64,000 nt of DNA from Salinibacterium sp. GTDB taxonomy: Bacteria; Actinomycetota; Actinomycetes; Actinomycetales; Microbacteriaceae. The DNA is taken from positions 310,001 to 374,000 of the forward strand of contig JAHBSZ010000001.1 of NCBI GenBank assembly GCA_019638845.1, written 5' to 3'. The notes below the pieces were generated by a model. It was not told the DNA's origin. It was given only the letters and a program-made list of their open reading frames with translations, and made no database searches. Within the stretch, counting starts at the first letter, position 1, and every line of letters starts with the position of its first letter. The position numbers and the translations under genes are program-made. Below are positions 61,529 to 64,000 of this stretch, piece after piece.

Positions 61529-62728
61529 CTAGGCTCCTGGCCGGACGCCCGTCGCGATCTGCTGGCGATAAGGGAGCAGGGCAGCCTTGAGGCCGACACC
61601 CACGACACCCACGAGCCGATCGTCGCGGTAGTAACCCACCGCGACGTCGCCGCCGAGGGCGCCTTCGAGAATTCGCACGTCGTCCGGATCGCCGAGTCCG
61701 GGCAGCCCATAGGCCTGCAGCTTGAGGTCGAATTGGTTCGACCAGAACGATGGCATCGGAGTGAAGGGTACGGCTACAGCCGCCGCGAGGTCGCCGCCCA
61801 AGGCAGCGCCGAGTACGGTGCCGGCACGGCGACCGGTGTCGGTGGGGATATTCCAGTGCTCGACCCGGCGCGCGACGTCGTCGAACATGGGGTTGGGGAA
61901 CCGCGCGATATCGCCGACCACATACACGTCGTCGTGCGCGGTGCCGTCGATCGTGACAGCCCGCAGTGCATTGTCGGCGAGCACTCCGTCGCTCAGGTCG
62001 AGGCCGCTGTCCGCCAGCCACTCCGAATTGCAATCAGACCCGATCGCCTCGATGACGACGTCGGCGGGGATGGCCGTGCCGTCGGCGAGTACAACTCCAT
62101 CATCGAGCCCGGCGACCGTGGCACCCAGCACGAAGGTCACACCCTCTGCCTCCAACCGCAGGCGCAAGTCGTGCGAGAGCATCGCTCCGAGCGGACGCAC
62201 CATCGGCTCGACGCTCGGCGTCACGACAGTCACGGTGCAGCCGAGCTTGGTCGCCGTGGCGGCCAGTTCGCAGCCCAAGAACCCCGACCCGATGACCACC
62301 ACACGGGCACCCCGCACCAGTTCGTCGCGAAGCGCCATCGCATCGTCGAGGGTCCGCACGGCATGGCGGCCCACTTGGGTCGGGAAGTCAAGACGGCGGG
62401 GTCGTAATCCAGTGGCGATGACGAGGGCCGTGTACGGGGTAACCGCGTCGTCGTCCGTGGTCACGGTGTGTGCCGTGAGGTCCACCGATGTGGCCCTCGC
62501 GCCGAGCATCCATTCGACATCAGCGGTCTCTGCCCGGGGTGGGAAGGCGACAGCATCGTGGGTAACTGCGCTCGCGAGCACATCCTTCGACAGCGGGGGT
62601 CGGTTGTAGGGCGCGTGAAGCTCTTCACCGATCATCTGGATCGGTCCGGCATAGCCCGCGCGGCGAAGAGACTCGGCCGTGCGCAGACCGCCCATCGCCG
62701 CACCGACGATGACGACGGGATCGGTCAT
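61529..62728 (-). CDS. FAD-dependent ferredoxin reductase
   Basis: A 399-residue flavoprotein of the oxygenase-coupled NAD(P)H-ferredoxin reductase group. Two dinucleotide motifs are present: VVIVGAAMGGLRTAESLR (FAD) and VVVIGSGFLGCELAATATK (NADH), with NRPPLSKDVL and DVYVVGDIARFPNP as further landmarks. The ATG overlaps the ferredoxin stop (ATGA). It should pass electrons to the neighbouring ferredoxin, which serves a cytochrome P450 or other oxygenase not within this window. Confidence 0.92.
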   Translation of the reverse strand: MTDPVVIVGAAMGGLRTAESLRRAGYAGPIQMIGEELHAPYNRPPLSKDVLASAVTHDAVAFPPRAETADVEWMLGARATSVDLTAHTVTTDDDAVTPYTALVIATGLRPRRLDFPTQVGRHAVRTLDDAMALRDELVRGARVVVIGSGFLGCELAATATKLGCTVTVVTPSVEPMVRPLGAMLSHDLRLRLEAEGVTFVLGATVAGLDDGVVLADGTAIPADVVIEAIGSDCNSEWLADSGLDLSDGVLADNALRAVTIDGTAHDDVYVVGDIARFPNPMFDDVARRVEHWNIPTDTGRRAGTVLGAALGGDLAAAVAVPFTPMPSFWSNQFDLKLQAYGLPGLGDPDDVRILEGALGGDVAVGYYRDDRLVGVVGVGLKAALLPYRQQIATGVRPGA

Positions 62729-62919
62729 TCGACGATGCGGATGGCCTGCATCGGGCACACGTCGACAGCCGCCTCCACGTTGTGGCGCAACGACTCGTCG
62801 GCCTCGGCAACGTACTCGAGTTTGTCATCAGCGTTGAGTGTGAACACCTCGGGCGCCTCGAACACGCACTGGCCATAGTGCTGGCACAGACTCATGTCGA
62901 CGTCGATCTTGATCGTCAT
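62725..62919 (-). CDS. [3Fe-4S]-type ferredoxin
   Basis: A 64-residue electron carrier. It has Cys12-x5-Cys18 (CQHYGQC) and a distal Cys in DVCPMQAI, the pattern of the single-cluster [3Fe-4S] ferredoxins that accompany actinobacterial P450s; the usual fourth Cys is His14. It overlaps both the reductase and the FAH-family gene by 4 nt. Confidence 0.93.
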   Translation of the reverse strand: MTIKIDVDMSLCQHYGQCVFEAPEVFTLNADDKLEYVAEADESLRHNVEAAVDVCPMQAIRIVE

Positions 62920-63821
62920 TTCTTCTCCTTGGCGGTCGTCACAACATCGTTTGTCACGACAGTGCTTGGGTATAGGTCACGCGACGGGGTACGGATGCCA
63001 CGGAACTCCCAGTCTCCACCGAGAGCCGTCGACACTACCTCTTCGCTTTCGGTGGGTTGCGCTCCCACATCGGTACGGACGGGCACCGGGCCAGTGACTA
63101 CGTGGTTACGCAGTGTACCCAGTCCCTCGACCTCGACCTCGACGACGTCGCCGGGCTCGACCGGGCGCGAAAACGCAGGTGTGCCGGAGAACAACATGTC
63201 GCCGGGCTGCAAAGTAATGGTGCGGGCGATATCAGCCACGAGGTAGTGCATGTCCCACTCCATGTGATCGGTCGTGTCATCCTGCCTCACCTCCCCGTTG
63301 ACGATGGTGCGAAGGCGTTTGCCGCGGAAATCCCAATCGGTGACAAGCCCCGGACCCACGGGAGCGAGCGTGTCGCTGCCCTTTACGCGCAGCATGGAGC
63401 CTGCGTCCGTGTCGCGGAAATCGTGCAGACCGAAATCATTGCCGATCGAGTAACCCGCGATGTAGTCCGCGGCCTGGCTCGGCGCAATGTTGCGGGTGGT
63501 GCGGCCGATCACGATGACAATCTCGCCCTCGAAGTTCAGCCACTTGCAGCCCTCGGGCCGCACCACCGCACCACCATGGCTGTTCAGCGCGGTTACCGGT
63601 TTCTGGAAATAGGTGGGTGCGGCGGGGAGCTTGGTCATGAACTCTTCGGTGCGGCTCGCGTAGTTCAAGTGCACGGCGATGATGCTGCGTGGGATGCTCG
63701 GCGGCAGGTGGTGCGCCTCGTCGACGCCCACCTCCCGGCCGTCACCGGCAACAAGCACGTCGCCGTGCCTCTCGACCTGCACGGCCGATCCGTCAAGCAG
63801 GATGCGGCGAAACTCCGTCAC
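62916..63821 (-). CDS. Fumarylacetoacetate hydrolase family protein
   Basis: A 301-residue enzyme. Landmarks: FQKPVTALNSHGGAVVRPEG, LNFEGEIVIVIGRTTRNIAP with the metal-binding Glu residues, GNDFGLHDFRD, KGSDTLAPVGPGLVTDWDF and LQPGDMLFSGTPAF. This group hydrolyses or decarboxylates ring-cleavage products (HpaG-, 2-hydroxyhepta-diene-dioate-like) in aromatic degradation. The GTG start lies 6 nt after the stop of the next gene upstream. Confidence 0.9.
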   Translation of the reverse strand: MTEFRRILLDGSAVQVERHGDVLVAGDGREVGVDEAHHLPPSIPRSIIAVHLNYASRTEEFMTKLPAAPTYFQKPVTALNSHGGAVVRPEGCKWLNFEGEIVIVIGRTTRNIAPSQAADYIAGYSIGNDFGLHDFRDTDAGSMLRVKGSDTLAPVGPGLVTDWDFRGKRLRTIVNGEVRQDDTTDHMEWDMHYLVADIARTITLQPGDMLFSGTPAFSRPVEPGDVVEVEVEGLGTLRNHVVTGPVPVRTDVGAQPTESEEVVSTALGGDWEFRGIRTPSRDLYPSTVVTNDVVTTAKEKK

Positions 63822-63827
63822 GGCGCG

Positions 63828-64000
63828 TCAGTCCCGACTCAGGACGAGGTTCTTTGCCGGCGGGAATCCGCCCTCCGGCTTCGGGAACCAGACGTGCACC
63901 TGACCGGTGCCAATCGAGTTCTCGTACTCGCTGTACATGACGCCGGGGACGGTGCAGGCCTCTTCCCCGATGGCGCCGACAGTCAACAACCAGTGTCCAA
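63828..64000 (-). CDS. Unidentified protein, C-terminal 57 residues only (cut by window edge)
   Basis: On the minus strand the open frame runs from the window edge to a TGA at 63828-63830. The visible part includes LLTVGAIGEEACTVPGVMYS, GQVHVWFPKPEGGFP and the end KNLVLSRD. I do not recognise it. It is the upstream neighbour of the FAH-family gene with a 6-nt gap, so it belongs to the same operon. By position it could be an oxygenase or other enzyme of the pathway, but nothing visible shows this. Confidence 0.6.
   Translation of the reverse strand, partial: GHWLLTVGAIGEEACTVPGVMYSEYENSIGTGQVHVWFPKPEGGFPPAKNLVLSRD

Overview
This window comes from the chromosome of a high-G+C Gram-positive bacterium, most likely an actinobacterium of the family Microbacteriaceae. 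The evidence is the G+C-rich sequence (about 63% in sampled lines), the many GTG starts, genes packed with ATGA/GTGA overlaps, the conserved blocks aroA-rsgA-hisN and prfB-ftsE-ftsX-smpB-ssrA, Tad-type pilus genes, and many promoters whose -10 box (TANNNT) lies 6-7 nt before a start codon (leaderless mRNAs). The assignment rests on gene content and order only. No rRNA or CRISPR array is present.

Layout. 1-3646: 3' end of aroA, rsgA, hisN and two tandem lipoproteins. 3678-11741: tmRNA, an SDR oxidoreductase, smpB, a large ABC efflux-type permease with its ATPase, ftsX, ftsE and prfB. 11807-16515: a LysE-type exporter, a heavy-metal P-type ATPase, and a sulfur-stress pair (CsoR/CstR-like repressor plus CoA-disulfide reductase-rhodanese fusion) with a palindromic operator inside its promoter. 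16547-22849: a Tad pilus locus (tadABC, a 53-codon Flp-like gene, two TadE-like and one TadG-like protein), interrupted by a PadR regulator with a membrane partner. 22877-25641: an orphan protein, an asparagine-oxygenase-like enzyme, tRNA-Leu(TAG), and a 1.2-kb low-G+C islet with one DUF3800 gene between repeats of the tRNA 3' end. 25621-34220: a cation/proton antiporter, then a beta-glucoside operon (GH1, ABC importer, GH5, ROK repressor). 34327-41234: DedA, a HEAT protein, mntR-mntH, rdgB-rph-murI, pncB and a DUF3039 protein. 41258-44286: an ABC exporter whose ATPase carries a Pro-Glu repeat. 44498-52075: genes for a probable polyol-phosphate cell-wall glycopolymer (nucleotidyltransferase, TagGH-like exporter, TagF-like polymerase, two GT2 enzymes, CDP-alcohol transferase) plus two orphan proteins. 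52140-57043: an HtrA-type protease, an aminotransferase, and an adenosylhomocysteinase-like gene with a LacI-type operator and a LacI regulator. 57092-60641: a signalling operon (histidine kinase, two single-domain response regulators, receiver-PIG-L fusion). 60721-64000: a catabolic operon (nitrilase-type amidase, ferredoxin reductase, ferredoxin, fumarylacetoacetate-hydrolase-family enzyme, and an unidentified gene cut by the window edge).

Most content is ordinary housekeeping. The items most worth a second look are the DUF3800 islet in tRNA-Leu, the CstR-like sulfur module, the receiver-PIG-L signalling operon, the LacI-controlled short SAHH-like enzyme, the three-box operator before the beta-glucosidase, and the pervasive leaderless promoters.
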